A stretch of 64,000 nt of DNA from Actinokineospora pegani (GCF_009745975.1 NZ_WHOL01000116.1:62001-126000), one strand, 5' to 3'. Counted from the first letter of the stretch, positions 9,710 through 20,763 are shown. Numbers and translations are program-made. The notes: generated from the sequence alone by a model not told the origin.

Positions 9710-10505
9710 CGACCACGACGCCGATGGCCGCCATGACCAGGAAGTAGGCGAGGTGGCCCGCCAGCGCCAGGTCGGGGGTGCCGAGCGTGAGGGTGCGCAT
9801 GATCTCGATGGCGTGGTAGAGCGGGAAGCACTGGACCACGACCTGGAGGGCGGCCGGGTAGACCGCCAGCGGGAAGAACGTCGTGGAGAACAGGAACATC
9901 GGCAGCAGGGCCAACTGGACCAGCTCGAAGTCCTGCCAGGAGCGCATGAAGGTCGTGCAGGCCATGCCGACCGCGGCGAAGGCCAGCGAGACGAGCACGG
10001 CGGCGGGCAGCGCCAACAGCGCCCAGGGCGTGCTGATCAGGCCGATGCCGAGCATGACCGCCAGGAACGCCGCCGCGTAGCCCGCGCCGCGGATCAGGGC
10101 CCAGGAGATCTCGCCGATGGCCACGTCCAGCGGGCCGAGCGGCGTGGCGAGGACCGCGTCGTAGACCTTGGCGTACTTGAACTTGAAGAAGATGTTGAAG
10201 GTGGAGTCGTAGACCGCGCCGTTCATGGCCGAGGCGGCCAGCAGGGCGGGGGCGACGAAGGCGACGTAGGCGATCGGCTCGCCGGTGGGGCCGACGACCT
10301 CGCCGACCAGCCTGCCGAAGCCGTAGCCGAGGCCGAACAGGTAGAACACCGGCTCGAAGAAGCCCGAGAGCAGGGTCAGCCAGGCACGCCGGTTGACCAG
10401 CAGGGAGCGCTCGACGAGCATCCTGGCCCGGCCCGCGTACATGCCCGTGGGCAGCACGCGCAGCAGCAGGCCCTGGGACGGGGCGCGGGTGGTCGGGGCG
10501 GCCAT
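9675..10505 (-). CDS. ABC-2 type transporter permease (second permease)
   Basis: A 276-residue integral membrane protein with about six hydrophobic segments and the ABC-2 signature around [28 protein letters not shown] at 10505 overlaps the TGA of the preceding permease by 1 nt, the third member of a tightly coupled operon (ATPase 11311-12273, permease 10505-11311, this gene). The organisation resembles DrrABC-like or NodIJ-like exporters. Cargo unknown. Confidence 0.92.
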   Translation of the reverse strand: MAAPTTRAPSQGLLLRVLPTGMYAGRARMLVERSLLVNRRAWLTLLSGFFEPVFYLFGLGYGFGRLVGEVVGPTGEPIAYVAFVAPALLAASAMNGAVYDSTFNIFFKFKYAKVYDAVLATPLGPLDVAIGEISWALIRGAGYAAAFLAVMLGIGLISTPWALLALPAAVLVSLAFAAVGMACTTFMRSWQDFELVQLALLPMFLFSTTFFPLAVYPAALQVVVQCFPLYHAIEIMRTLTLGTPDLALAGHLAYFLVMAAIGVVVATRRLGKLLLS

Positions 10506-11311
10506 CAGACCTCCAGCCTGCGGACGAAGGCGCGGCGGGCGAGGTGGGCGCCCAGGGCGAGCAGGGCGCACAGGTAGGCGATGTGCCCGAGGGCGGCCAG
10601 CGGGTCCAGGGAGCCGATGGTGACGCCCCGGCACAGCTCCGTGCCGTGCCACAGCGGCGAGACCCAGATGAGCGGGCGCACCAGCGCGGGGAGCTGCTCG
10701 ACCGGGAAGAACGTCCCGGAGAACATCATCATCGGCATCATGATGAACCGGAACAGCACGTTGAACTGCTGCCCCTCGCTCTCCAATGTCGCCGCGTAGG
10801 CCATGACCGGGGCGCACACGGCCATGCCGGTGAGCACCGCGAACAGGATCGCCAGCAGGATCATCGGCGAGGTCAGCGCGCCGAGCGCGGCCGCGACGGC
10901 GACGAACGCCACGGCGCTGACCAGCAGCCGCAGCGCCAGCCAGGCCAGTTGGCCGCTGAGGACCTGGGCCGCGCCGACCGGCGTGGAGATCATCGCCCAG
11001 TAGACCCGCTGCCACTTGAAGCCGGAGAGCACCGGGTAGGTCGACTCGAACATGGCGGTCTGCATCAGCGTCGCGGCGAGCAGCGCCGGGGCCAGGTACT
11101 GCACGTAGGGCAGGCCGAGGGTGGCCGGGCCCGCCTCGACCTGGGAGCCGAAGCCCACGCCGAGCGCGACGAGGAACAGGGCAGGCTCGAGCACGGTGGA
11201 GATCACCGAGGAGCGCCAGTTGCGCTTGTACCAGGTCCACAGCCCCTCGACGACGAGCATCGTGGAGCGGACCGGGCCGGGCACCAGGACCGACGACGTG
11301 GGGCTGCCCAT
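10505..11311 (-). CDS. ABC-2 type transporter permease (first permease)
   Basis: A 268-residue membrane protein with about six hydrophobic segments. The ABC-2 motif QQFNVLFRFIMMPMMMFSGTFFP parallels the FSTTFFP region of the neighbouring permease, suggesting the two form a heterodimeric channel. ATG at 11311 overlaps the ATPase stop by 1 nt (ATGA), so the three genes are almost certainly cotranscribed. Confidence 0.92.
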   Translation of the reverse strand: MGSPTSSVLVPGPVRSTMLVVEGLWTWYKRNWRSSVISTVLEPALFLVALGVGFGSQVEAGPATLGLPYVQYLAPALLAATLMQTAMFESTYPVLSGFKWQRVYWAMISTPVGAAQVLSGQLAWLALRLLVSAVAFVAVAAALGALTSPMILLAILFAVLTGMAVCAPVMAYAATLESEGQQFNVLFRFIMMPMMMFSGTFFPVEQLPALVRPLIWVSPLWHGTELCRGVTIGSLDPLAALGHIAYLCALLALGAHLARRAFVRRLEV

Positions 11312-12273
11312 CAGTCGACCAGGGTGCGGCCGGTGAGGTGGAGGAAGACGTCCTCCAGCGTGGAGCGGCGCACCAGGCTCGACACCGGGACGACGCCGCG
11401 GTTGTGCGCGGCCTTGAGCGCGGACTCGCCGTCCGCGGTGTAGAGCAGCAGCCGGTCGGGCAGGACCTCGACCCGGTCGGCGAGGTCGGCGACCTTGGGC
11501 TCCACCTCGCCCTGGGCGTCGGGGGCGAACCGCAGCTCGAGCACCTCGCGGGTGCAGTGGCGCGAGATCAGCTCGCCGGGGCTGCCCTCGGCGGCGATCC
11601 GGCCGCCGTCCATCACCACCAGCCGGTCGCAGAGCTGCTCGGCCTCGTCCATGTAGTGGGTGGTGATGATGAGCGTGGTGCCCTGCTGCTTGAGCCGGAA
11701 CAGCCGGTCCCAGAGCAGGTGGCGGGCCTGCGGGTCCAGGCCGGTGGTGGGCTCGTCGAGCAGCAGCAGCTCGGGGTCGTTGATCAGCGAGCGGGCGATG
11801 GTCAGCCGCCGCTTCATGCCGCCGGAGAGCGGCTCGACCGGGTCGTCGGCGCGCTCGGCGAGCTGGGCGAAGTCCATCAGCTCGGTGGCCCTGGCCCGCA
11901 CGTGCGCCTTGGACAGGCCGAAGTAGCGGCCGTAGACCTGCAGGTTCTGCCGCACGGTCAGCTCGTTGTCGAGGGTGTCCTGCTGCGGCACCACGCCGAG
12001 CCGGGCCCGGATGCGCGGCCCGTCGCGGCCGGGGTCCATGCCCAGCACCGCCAGGTCGCCGCCGGTGCGCGGCGAGACGCACGCGATCATCCGCATCGTC
12101 GAGGACTTGCCCGCCCCGTTGGGCCCGAGGAACCCGAACGCCTCCCCCGGCCGCACGTCGAGGTCGACGCCCCGGACCGCCTCGAAGTCGCCGAACCGCT
12201 TGCTCAGTCCCCGCGCCAGCACGAGCGCGCCATCGCCACCCACGCCGGGCACACTAACCGGTGGGTACGACAA
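11311..12273 (-). CDS. ABC transporter ATP-binding protein (DrrA/NodI-like)
   Basis: A nucleotide-binding subunit of up to 320 residues. Walker A is FLGPNGAGKSST, the signature LSGGMKRRLTIA and Walker B LLLLDEPTTGLD, followed by the H-loop TTHYMDEAEQL. The C-terminal 90-residue extension with LRRVxLEDVFLHLTGR-type sequence is typical of drug- and polyketide-export ATPases. The start is uncertain: TTG at 12273 gives the longest frame, and in-frame GTGs at 12252 and 12243 are alternatives; none has a good ribosome-binding site. Leader gene of the exporter operon. Confidence 0.92.
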   Translation of the reverse strand: MSYPPVSVPGVGGDGALVLARGLSKRFGDFEAVRGVDLDVRPGEAFGFLGPNGAGKSSTMRMIACVSPRTGGDLAVLGMDPGRDGPRIRARLGVVPQQDTLDNELTVRQNLQVYGRYFGLSKAHVRARATELMDFAQLAERADDPVEPLSGGMKRRLTIARSLINDPELLLLDEPTTGLDPQARHLLWDRLFRLKQQGTTLIITTHYMDEAEQLCDRLVVMDGGRIAAEGSPGELISRHCTREVLELRFAPDAQGEVEPKVADLADRVEVLPDRLLLYTADGESALKAAHNRGVVPVSSLVRRSTLEDVFLHLTGRTLVD

Positions 12274-12352
12274 TCCCGGAACGGATTCGCCCCGGGTCGG
12301 CGCGCACCGCAGGACTCCGACCGGATCAGACCGGCCCGCGCGAGGACGGGGA

Positions 12353-12382
12353 ACGGCCCGGGACCTCGCGGTCCCGGGCCGT
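12353..12382 (-). terminator. Intrinsic terminator downstream of ndk
   Basis: A perfect 13-bp stem, ACGGCCCGGGACC (12353-12365) against GGTCCCGGGCCGT (12370-12382), with a TCGC loop, 18 nt past the ndk stop. It separates ndk from the ABC exporter operon. No T-run is present, as is common in actinobacteria. Confidence 0.8.
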
Positions 12383-12399
12383 CCGACCCACGCCCCCGC

Positions 12400-12810
12400 T
12401 CAGAGCGCGGGGAACCAGATCTTGATCTCGCGCTCGGCCGACTCCGGGGCGTCCGAGCCGTGCACCAGGTTGTACTGCACCTCGAGGCCGAAGTCGCCGC
12501 GGATGGTTCCCGGGGTGGCCTTCTCCACCGGGTGGGTGCCGCCCGCGAGCTGGCGGAAGGCGGCGATGGCGTTCTCGCCCTCGACGACCATGGCGACGAC
12601 CGGGCCGGAGGTGATGAACTCCAGCAGCGACTCGAAGAACGGCTTGCCGTCGTGCTCGGCGTAGTGCTGCTCGGCGACAGCGCGCTCGACGGTCTTGAGC
12701 TCGAGGGCGGCCAGGGTCAGGCCCTTGCGCTCGATGCGGGAGATGACCTCGCCGACCAGGCCGCGGTTCACACCGTCGGGCTTGACCAGGACCAGGGTGC
12801 GCTCACTCAC
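12400..12810 (-). CDS. ndk: Nucleoside diphosphate kinase
   Basis: A 136-residue NDP kinase transferring phosphate from ATP to NDPs. It opens [16 protein letters not shown]; the active-site histidine is in [13 protein letters not shown], whose SD(A/S)PESA context is diagnostic. GTG at 12810, with AAGGAG 11 nt upstream. The length is standard. A strong terminator follows. In mycobacteria ndk lies next to the DUF4233 gene and folC; here a clpP gene is interposed. Confidence 0.98.
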   Translation of the reverse strand: MSERTLVLVKPDGVNRGLVGEVISRIERKGLTLAALELKTVERAVAEQHYAEHDGKPFFESLLEFITSGPVVAMVVEGENAIAAFRQLAGGTHPVEKATPGTIRGDFGLEVQYNLVHGSDAPESAEREIKIWFPAL

Positions 12811-12924
12811 GGCTTCCGAACTCCTTCGTGGGGACTGCTACGACCTGCGGGAGCGTATCCGGAGAGGGAGCCACGTCACTCTGGCGGGTGCCCCCGCGCC
12901 GCCGCGCGCGCCCCCGACCGGGGA

Positions 12925-12965
12925 GTCCACTGTGGGCCAGTCCGCCACCACTGATCACAGTGGAC
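12925..12965. repeat. 10-bp inverted repeat between ndk and clpP
   Basis: GTCCACTGTG (12925-12934) and CACAGTGGAC (12956-12965) are perfect inverted arms around a 21-nt spacer. The spacer contains a second CCACTGATCA-type near-palindrome. It lies between the clpP terminator and the ndk start. It could be an operator or a stem-loop in the ndk leader; sequence alone cannot separate these. Confidence 0.45.
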
Positions 12966-12996
12966 ACTCGACTCCGCCGCCCCGGGAACGGCGAAC

Positions 12997-13038
12997 GGCC
13001 CCGGCCCGCACCGAACGCGTCGGGAGCGGGCCGGGGCC
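12997..13038 (-). terminator. Terminator hairpin downstream of clpP1-type gene
   Basis: A 13-bp perfect stem, GGCCCCGGCCCGC (12997-13009) with GCGGGCCGGGGCC (13026-13038) and a 16-nt loop, starts 16 nt after the clpP stop codon at 13054. It would end the clpP transcript before ndk. Confidence 0.75.
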
Positions 13039-13053
13039 GGTGACCTGGTTGTA

Positions 13054-13674
13054 CTAGGAGATCTCGCTCTCGTGCGACAGCACGCGGTCGATGATGCCGT
13101 ACTCCTTGGCCTCCTCGGGCGTGAACCAGCGGTCGCGCTCGCCGTCGGCCAGGATGGTCTCGATCGTCTGGCCGGTGCGCTCGGCGGTGATCGCGGCGAT
13201 CTCGCGCTTCCACTTGCCGAACAGGTCGGCCTGGATCACGATGTCCGACGCGGTGCCGCTGATGCCGGACGACGGCTGGTGCATCATCACGCGGGTGTGC
13301 GGCAGGGCGTAGCGCTTGCCGTGCGCGCCCGCGCACAGCAGGAACTGCCCCATCGACGCGGCCATGCCCATCGCCACGGTCACGATGTCGGGCTTGACGA
13401 GCTGCATCGTGTCGTAGATGGCGAAGCCCGCGGTCACGGAGCCGCCGGGGGAGTTGATGTAGAAGGTGATGTCCTCAGTCGAATTCTCCGCGGCCAGCAG
13501 CAGCAGCTGGCCGATGATCCGGTTCGCCACCTCGTCGTTGACCTCGGAACCGAGCACCACGATGCGTGCTTGGAGCAGCCGCTCCTGCACCGAGTCACTG
13601 AGCGCGAAGCCGGACGTGCCGTTGTGCCGCATCTGCATCGCGTCCAGCCGGGGGCCGTGGTCACTCTGGAACAT
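13054..13674 (-). CDS. clpP: ATP-dependent Clp protease proteolytic subunit, ClpP1-type
   Basis: A 206-residue serine peptidase of the Clp family. S108 in GMAASMGQ, H132 in MMHQPSSG and D181 in GERDRWF form the triad; YINSPGGSV is the strand-binding loop. It resembles mycobacterial ClpP1 (LGSEVNDEVANRI, DRWFTPEEAKEYG) more than ClpP2. ATG at 13674 is used; an internal ATG at residue 13 is possible. Unlike the usual tig-clpP1-clpP2-clpX order, it stands alone here, 14 kb from clpP2. A ClgR-like site lies 131 bp upstream. It probably pairs with the ClpP2 encoded at 27734, unless another clpP1 lies elsewhere. Confidence 0.95.
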   Translation of the reverse strand: MFQSDHGPRLDAMQMRHNGTSGFALSDSVQERLLQARIVVLGSEVNDEVANRIIGQLLLLAAENSTEDITFYINSPGGSVTAGFAIYDTMQLVKPDIVTVAMGMAASMGQFLLCAGAHGKRYALPHTRVMMHQPSSGISGTASDIVIQADLFGKWKREIAAITAERTGQTIETILADGERDRWFTPEEAKEYGIIDRVLSHESEIS

Positions 13675-13804
13675 TCTGTCCGCTCTCTTTCACTGTGCGG
13701 GTCATACCAACCCACAGGCGGCATGAGCACTATCGGTAACCATCAGTCTGCCTTGGGCCATCGTAACCAAGGTCAGGAGTGGCCCGCACGCGATCCCCGC
13801 GCCT

Positions 13805-13821
13805 GTTCGCAGCCAGCGTAC
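13805..13821 (-). promoter_or_regulatory. Possible ClgR box upstream of clpP1-type gene
   Basis: GTTCGC-AGCCA-GCGTAC (13805-13821) is an imperfect dyad matching the GTTCGC-N5-GCGAAC-like pattern recalled for ClgR, the activator of clp genes in corynebacteria, mycobacteria and streptomycetes. It lies about 131 bp before the clpP ATG. One arm deviates at two bases. Support is by pattern and position only. Confidence 0.4.
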
Positions 13822-13954
13822 GGGCGGCAACGGCTCCCCAGCTCGCACCGCGCCCGCCCGCGCGCGAACGGCCATCCTCACCGGACACGACGGGGTCGCG
13901 CGCCACCCACCGGCACGGCGCCGCCGCTCACACACCGTGACAGCGACCGGGGAA

Positions 13955-14365
13955 TCAGCGGGGCAGCAGGACCACCTGCGTCTGGGTCGTCTGGGCGACC
14001 CGCCCGCCCTGGGCGTCGAACAGGTCGGTCTGCACCACGATGGTCGTGCGGCCCACGTGCAGCGGCCGCGCCACCGCCTCGACGTGACCGGCGCGCACGG
14101 AGCCGAACAGGTTGGTCTTGGTCTCCAGGGTCGAGGTGCCCGTCGCCCCGTCGGGGAGGTTGAGGAACGCCGAGACCGCGCCCGCGCTGTCGGCGAGGGT
14201 GATCAGCGCGCCACCGTGCAGGGCCCCGCCGAGCGTGCACCGCTCGGGGGCCCAGTCCAGACGGGCGCGGACCTCCTCGGCGGTGGCGGAGGTGATCGCC
14301 ACCCCGCTGGCCACCGCGAAGGGCATGGACTGGGTGAGCTGGTCCGGCGTCATGGGCGCGGACAC
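13955..14365 (-). CDS. PaaI-type hotdog-fold thioesterase
   Basis: A 136-residue acyl-CoA thioesterase-like protein. The PaaI/YbgC-type motif GGALHGGALITLADSAGA carries the catalytic region, followed by ETKTNLFGSVRAGHVEA. GTG at 14365 overlaps the TAG of the preceding DUF4233 gene by 1 nt (TAGTG); an ATG at 14353 would shorten it by four residues. It ends the folC-DUF4233-thioesterase operon. The acyl substrate is not predictable. Confidence 0.85.
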   Translation of the reverse strand: MSAPMTPDQLTQSMPFAVASGVAITSATAEEVRARLDWAPERCTLGGALHGGALITLADSAGAVSAFLNLPDGATGTSTLETKTNLFGSVRAGHVEAVARPLHVGRTTIVVQTDLFDAQGGRVAQTTQTQVVLLPR

Positions 14366-14757
14366 TACTGCTGCTCGGGTTCGCGCTGGCTGCTCAACCT
14401 GCCCTCGGCCATGCGCTTGCGCACGTCCTCGCGGGCCCAGAACATCCAGCCCCAGGCGCACGCGAACAAGACGCCGACGGCGCCGAGGGCGGGCAGGAAC
14501 ACGAAGCAGGCCAGCAGCGCGACGTGCAGCGCGGCCACCCACCAGGTGATCCACCCGCGCTTGACCAGCCCGCAGCTCATCACCAGCGCGAGGGCGATGG
14601 CCCCGGTGAACCAGCCCTGCGCCGCGGTGATCGAGTCGTCCTTGTCGACGACGAGCAGGGCCAGCAGCACGACGATGGCCTCGATGACGAACATCGCCGA
14701 CATCACACCGCGGAAGCCCTTCATCGGGTCGACCGGGGGCGCTGGCTGCTCGCTCAC
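14365..14757 (-). CDS. DUF4233 membrane protein
   Basis: A 130-residue protein with four hydrophobic segments beginning at about residues 20, 47, 68 and 90, and a charged C-terminal tail (EDVRKRMAEGRL). It begins KGFRGVMSAMFVIEAIVVLLALLVV, as in DUF4233 proteins found next to folC in many actinobacteria (Rv2446c position). GTG at 14757 overlaps the folC stop by 4 nt. Function unknown. Confidence 0.85.
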   Translation of the reverse strand: MSEQPAPPVDPMKGFRGVMSAMFVIEAIVVLLALLVVDKDDSITAAQGWFTGAIALALVMSCGLVKRGWITWWVAALHVALLACFVFLPALGAVGVLFACAWGWMFWAREDVRKRMAEGRLSSQREPEQQ

Positions 14758-16139
14758 GCGGGCTCCTTCCCGAACAGGGCCCGGACCTCGCCCGCGGTGA
14801 CCACGGACCCGGTGGCGACGACCCCGGCGCCGGAGAGCGGCTCGGACGGGTCGTCGGAGGTCTCGGCCAGGGCGACGGCGGCCTCGATGGCCTCGATCAG
14901 GCGGGGGGCGGTGGTGACCCGCTCGTCGCCGAACAGCTCGACGGCGATCTCGGCGAGGCGGTCGGGGTCCATCGCGCGCGGCGAGGAGTTGGCGGTGACG
15001 ACGATGTCGCTCAGGACCGGTTCGAGCGGGGCGAGGATGCCCGCGGCGTCCTTGTCCGACAGCACCGACACCACGCCGACGAGCTTGCGGAAGCCGAACT
15101 CGTCGTCGAGGGCGGCGGCCAGCGCGGTGGCGCCCTGGGGGTTGTGCGCGGCGTCGACGAACACGCTCGGCGCGGTGCGCACCCGCTCCAGCCTGCCCGG
15201 CACGACCGCCGAGGCGAAGCCCTCCCGGATGGCGTCGACGTCGAGCTGCTTCTGCGCGCCCGCGCCCAGGAACGCCTCGACGGCGGCCAGCGCCAGCGCC
15301 GCGTTCTTGGCCTGGTGCTCGCCGTGCAGCGGCAGGAACACCTCGTCGTACACCCCGCCCAGCCCCTGCAGCCGCAGCACCTGCCCGCCGACGGCCACGT
15401 CGCGCCGCAGCACGCCGAACTCCAGGCCCTGCCTGGCCACCGTGGCGTCGACCTCGGCGGCCCGCTCCAGCAACACCGCGGCGACCTCGGCGTCCTGCTC
15501 GGCCAGCAGCGCGATCGAGCCCGGCTTGATGATCCCGGCCTTCTCCCCCGCGATGGCCGCCACGTCGGGGCCCAGCAGCTCCTGGTGGTCCAGGCCGATG
15601 GGGGTGATCACGGCGACGCGCGGGTCCGCGGCGCTGGTGGCGTCCCAGGTGCCGCCCATGCCGGTCTCGACCACGGCCACGTCGACCGGGGTGTCGGCGA
15701 ACGCGGCGAACGCCATGGCGGTGAGCACCTCGAACTTGCTCAGCCGGACCCCCTCGCCGCCTGCGCCGTCGTCGTCCGCCGCGTTGTCGACCATCGCCAG
15801 GTAGGGCTCGACGTCGCGGTAGACCTCGACGTAGCGGGCCGGGTCGATCGGGGCGTTGTCCAGGCTGATCCGCTCGGTGACGAGCTGCAGGTGCGGGCTG
15901 GTGAACCGGCCGGTGCGCACGCCCAGCGCGGTGAGCAGGGCGTCGACGAGGCGGGTGACCGAGGTCTTGCCGTTGGTGCCTGCGACCTGGATGACCGGGT
16001 AGGCCAGTTGCGGGTCGGCGAGGACGTCGAGCAGCGCCCGGACGCGGTCGAGGGTCGGATCGATCCGGGTCTCCGACCACCGGGAGTCCAGTTCGGACTC
16101 GACCTGGCGGAGATCGGCCAGCGCCCCTGGGTCAACCAC
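14754..16139 (-). CDS. folC: Folylpolyglutamate/dihydrofolate synthase
   Basis: A 461-residue Mur-ligase-fold enzyme adding glutamate to (dihydro)folates. The P-loop is AGTNGKTSVTR near residue 53; FTSPHL, VVETGMGGTWDATS, KAGIIKPG and DAAHNPQGA are family motifs. GTG at 16139 starts the gene. The length matches actinobacterial FolC. It is normally preceded by valS; here the upstream neighbour is a divergent membrane-protein gene, so the operon now starts with folC. Confidence 0.97.
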   Translation of the reverse strand: MVDPGALADLRQVESELDSRWSETRIDPTLDRVRALLDVLADPQLAYPVIQVAGTNGKTSVTRLVDALLTALGVRTGRFTSPHLQLVTERISLDNAPIDPARYVEVYRDVEPYLAMVDNAADDDGAGGEGVRLSKFEVLTAMAFAAFADTPVDVAVVETGMGGTWDATSAADPRVAVITPIGLDHQELLGPDVAAIAGEKAGIIKPGSIALLAEQDAEVAAVLLERAAEVDATVARQGLEFGVLRRDVAVGGQVLRLQGLGGVYDEVFLPLHGEHQAKNAALALAAVEAFLGAGAQKQLDVDAIREGFASAVVPGRLERVRTAPSVFVDAAHNPQGATALAAALDDEFGFRKLVGVVSVLSDKDAAGILAPLEPVLSDIVVTANSSPRAMDPDRLAEIAVELFGDERVTTAPRLIEAIEAAVALAETSDDPSEPLSGAGVVATGSVVTAGEVRALFGKEPA

Positions 16140-16344
16140 GGCGGCTCGCCTCCCTGGCTCGGGGCATGGGGGTCAGGCGCACCGCACGAGTCTACGAACA
16201 CCCGACCGCCGGTCACGCGCGGGTGACCGCCCGCCGGTCCGTGTGTGCCGTTCAGCGCTCCCGGGCCCCGACTGCTAACGCCCGCGCCGCCCACATCGAT
16301 GTCGTGGTCACCAGGCGGTGGGCGACTCGGGTGGTGGGAGACCT

Positions 16345-17238
16345 GTGGATCGACAGGGCGCGGTGGGGATGTGGGCGGTGCGACGGCTGCTCGTCGTCGG
16401 CATGGGCGTCGGCATGGGCGTCGCCGTCGTGTTGTCGGCACTGGTGCTGCTGGCCGGGATGGGCGTGTTCCGCGGCGGCGGGGCGCCGGTCGTCCCCGAG
16501 TCCGCCGTCGGGCTCGCCCCGCCCACGCTGCCCACCGCCGCCCGCACCACCCCCTTCGACCGCACGCCCGCCTCGGGCTGGGCCGAGGGCGCCGCCGGGA
16601 TCGTCGCCCCCGCCGCGGCGGCGGTGGGCGAGTTCAGCGCGATCCAGGTCTCGGCCGCCACGAGCCTGGTCCGCGACGCCCTGGTCGCCAGCCGCATCGA
16701 CCCGGCGCTGGTCACCGGGCACGACCCGGCCGGCTACCTGCGCCTGCTGGCCCCCGACGCCGCCGCGCAGCTTCGCCCGCTGTTCGGCACCGGCCGCGAA
16801 CCCGAGGCCCAGGCGCTGGTCAGCATGGTCGACACCGCCAGCCCGCTGCTGCCGGTGGAGCCCAGGGTCACCGGGAGCATGCGGGTGGAGCCGGGCGGCC
16901 CCGGCGAGCTCGTCGTGCACACCAACTACCTGTTCGCCTACGCCTTCGACAGCCCGCCGGCGGTGGCGCCCGCCCCGATGGACTCGGTCGTGCTCGTGCG
17001 CGCCGACGTGGACTACATCCTGCGCGTGGGCGCGGAGTGGGCCCCCAGCAGCCAGGGCCTCTGGTACGGCGACGTGGGCGGGTACGGCTACGCCATCGCC
17101 TGCCAGGCCTACCGGCGCGGCTTCCTCGCCCCGGCCCACCTGGACCAGTCCGACCCGCTCAGCGACCCGCCGCACACCGACCCCGGCGCCTACTTCGACC
17201 CCAGCACCCCCCTGCCCGACAAGACCGCCTGCCGCTGA
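16345..17238 (+). CDS. Membrane-anchored hypothetical protein
   Basis: A 297-residue protein that I do not recognise. GTG at 16345 is chosen because GGGAG (16336-16340) lies 4 nt ahead; an ATG at 16369 is possible. A single N-terminal hydrophobic segment (LLVVGMGVGMGVAVVLSALVLL, split here by no charged residue) anchors a mostly extracytoplasmic domain. That domain has proline/alanine-rich linkers and a conserved-looking core with YILRVGAEW and GLWYGDVGGYGYAIACQAY. Two Cys in the C-terminal part could form a disulfide. It is followed by a copy of the 88-nt hairpin element. Confidence 0.75.
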   Translation: MDRQGAVGMWAVRRLLVVGMGVGMGVAVVLSALVLLAGMGVFRGGGAPVVPESAVGLAPPTLPTAARTTPFDRTPASGWAEGAAGIVAPAAAAVGEFSAIQVSAATSLVRDALVASRIDPALVTGHDPAGYLRLLAPDAAAQLRPLFGTGREPEAQALVSMVDTASPLLPVEPRVTGSMRVEPGGPGELVVHTNYLFAYAFDSPPAVAPAPMDSVVLVRADVDYILRVGAEWAPSSQGLWYGDVGGYGYAIACQAYRRGFLAPAHLDQSDPLSDPPHTDPGAYFDPSTPLPDKTACR

Positions 17239-17275
17239 GCCGACAGGCTCACCCCGCAGCCCCCCGCGCCACCAG

Positions 17276-17363
17276 CAAGATCATCCGGCGCTGGGGACCC
17301 CCGGTTTCCACGTTACCGAGGGGGACCGACAGGACCGGGGCGTCGAGGCGGGTTGTCCACAGG
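17276..17363 (+). repeat. 88-nt dispersed hairpin element, copy A
   Basis: This segment aligns without gaps to 47408-47495. Shared blocks include CAAGATCATC, CTGGGGACCCCC, GGGGGACCGAC and GAGGCGGG-TGT-CACAGG. The central ACCCCCGG ... CCGAGGGGG arms can pair, and the other copy keeps pairing with different bases. It begins 38 nt after the stop of the preceding gene. Confidence 0.7.
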
Positions 17364-17435
17364 CGCCCACCCGGCCGGACCGGTCCTGTGGACAGCCGGT
17401 GGCGCGATGCCGGGGGTAGGGGCGACCATGGGCGC

Positions 17436-19739
<2,304 letters not shown>

Positions 19740-19897
19740 ACGGCGTCACCGCCCGCGCGGGCGAGCCGGGCCCGGTCCGCGGGCACACAGCTCGCACTGG
19801 ACACGACTGTGATCCACAACTCAGACGCCCGCGGGCATCGTGGGCGGCTGAGCGGCGTTGAAGCGAAGACAGCACCACCGGCCCCCAGGAGCATCCG

Positions 19898-20164
19898 ATG
19901 TCGTCCGCGCCCACCCAGTTGACCATGTACTCGACGAGCTGGTGCCCGTTCTGCGTCCGGCTCAAGGCCGGGCTGAAGGCGGAGGGCATCTCGTTCGTGG
20001 AGGTCGACATCGACGAGAACCCGGACGCGATCCCGTTCGTGGAGAGCGTCAACGGCGGCAACCGGACCGTGCCGACGCTGCACTACCCCAGCGGCGCGAC
20101 CCAGACCAACCCGTCGGTCGCCCAGGTCAAGCAGGCCTTGGCCGGTACGGGCGTCGTGGACTGA
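19898..20164 (+). CDS. Mycoredoxin/glutaredoxin-like protein
   Basis: An 88-residue thioredoxin-fold protein with C16-P-F-C19 (TSWCPFC), the TVPTL cis-proline motif and a C-terminal helix. It resembles actinobacterial mycoredoxin-1, which reduces mycothiol mixed disulfides. ATG at 19898 follows AGGAG. A terminator follows directly. The two-cysteine active site is intact, unlike that of the Rv2466c-like protein at 37945. Confidence 0.9.
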   Translation: MSSAPTQLTMYSTSWCPFCVRLKAGLKAEGISFVEVDIDENPDAIPFVESVNGGNRTVPTLHYPSGATQTNPSVAQVKQALAGTGVVD

Positions 20165-20193
20165 CCCGTCTCGACAGCCCACTGACGCAGACG

Positions 20194-20216
20194 AGCCCCG
20201 GTGTCCAGCCGGGGCT
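20194..20216. terminator. Terminator after mycoredoxin gene
   Basis: Stem AGCCCCGG (20194-20201) and CCGGGGCT (20209-20216), 7-nt loop, followed by a pyrimidine TCTCTCTC run. It lies between convergent genes and can serve both strands. Confidence 0.75.
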
Positions 20217-20235
20217 TCTCTCTCACCTGTGCGAC

Positions 20236-20436
20236 CTACCCATCGATCTCCACAGGCTGCTCGAACAGCACACCGAACGACCAGGACGAACCGTCCTCCA
20301 CCCGGTGACCGGTGCACTTGAAGCCCTTGGTCCGCCGTGTGATCGTGGCCAGCTCGATGCGCTCGATCGCGATGTCGGTGTGCAGGTGGACGATGTCGCC
20401 GACGCGAAGGCGCTCGGCGGGGACAACTCGGATCAC
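20236..20436 (-). CDS. Small conserved-looking hypothetical protein
   Basis: A 66-residue protein starting GTG at 20436 with RVVPAERLRVGDIVHLHTD and ending FEQPVEID. The RLRVGD pattern suggests a small beta-barrel such as those that open intein-like or SH3-type folds, but I do not recognise the family. No signal or membrane segment. Third positions are GC-rich, supporting coding. Confidence 0.6.
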   Translation of the reverse strand: MIRVVPAERLRVGDIVHLHTDIAIERIELATITRRTKGFKCTGHRVEDGSSWSFGVLFEQPVEIDG

Positions 20437-20466
20437 CCCGCCATTGTCCCTGGCCGAGCGGAGGCG

Positions 20467-20763
20467 TCAGGGCGCGCGGTGACCGCGGAACATCAGCCAC
20501 AGCAGCCACGCCTGCAACAGCGCGGCGGCCACCAGCGCCGCGCTGCCCACGATCCCGTCCACCGCGGCGGGCAGCTCCGGCAGCAGCAGGATGACCAGCG
20601 ACGAGGGCAGCGTCACCGCGAACGCCAGCACCGGCGCGAACGACGCGTCCGGGCCGTCGTGCAGGGCCAGGGTCAGCGCGACACCGATGAACACCGCCGT
20701 CACCACCACGAGGTAGACCAGCGCGATCCGGCGGGCGCCGCGGCGGTTGCTCCAGGTCGTCAC
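20467..20763 (-). CDS. Small three-helix membrane protein
   Basis: A 98-residue protein with three hydrophobic segments (about residues 13-33, 43-60 and 66-90) and a short basic N-terminus. GTG at 20763 overlaps the TGA of the FAD oxidoreductase gene by 4 nt, so it is translationally coupled to it. Function unknown. Confidence 0.7.
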   Translation of the reverse strand: MTTWSNRRGARRIALVYLVVVTAVFIGVALTLALHDGPDASFAPVLAFAVTLPSSLVILLLPELPAAVDGIVGSAALVAAALLQAWLLWLMFRGHRAP

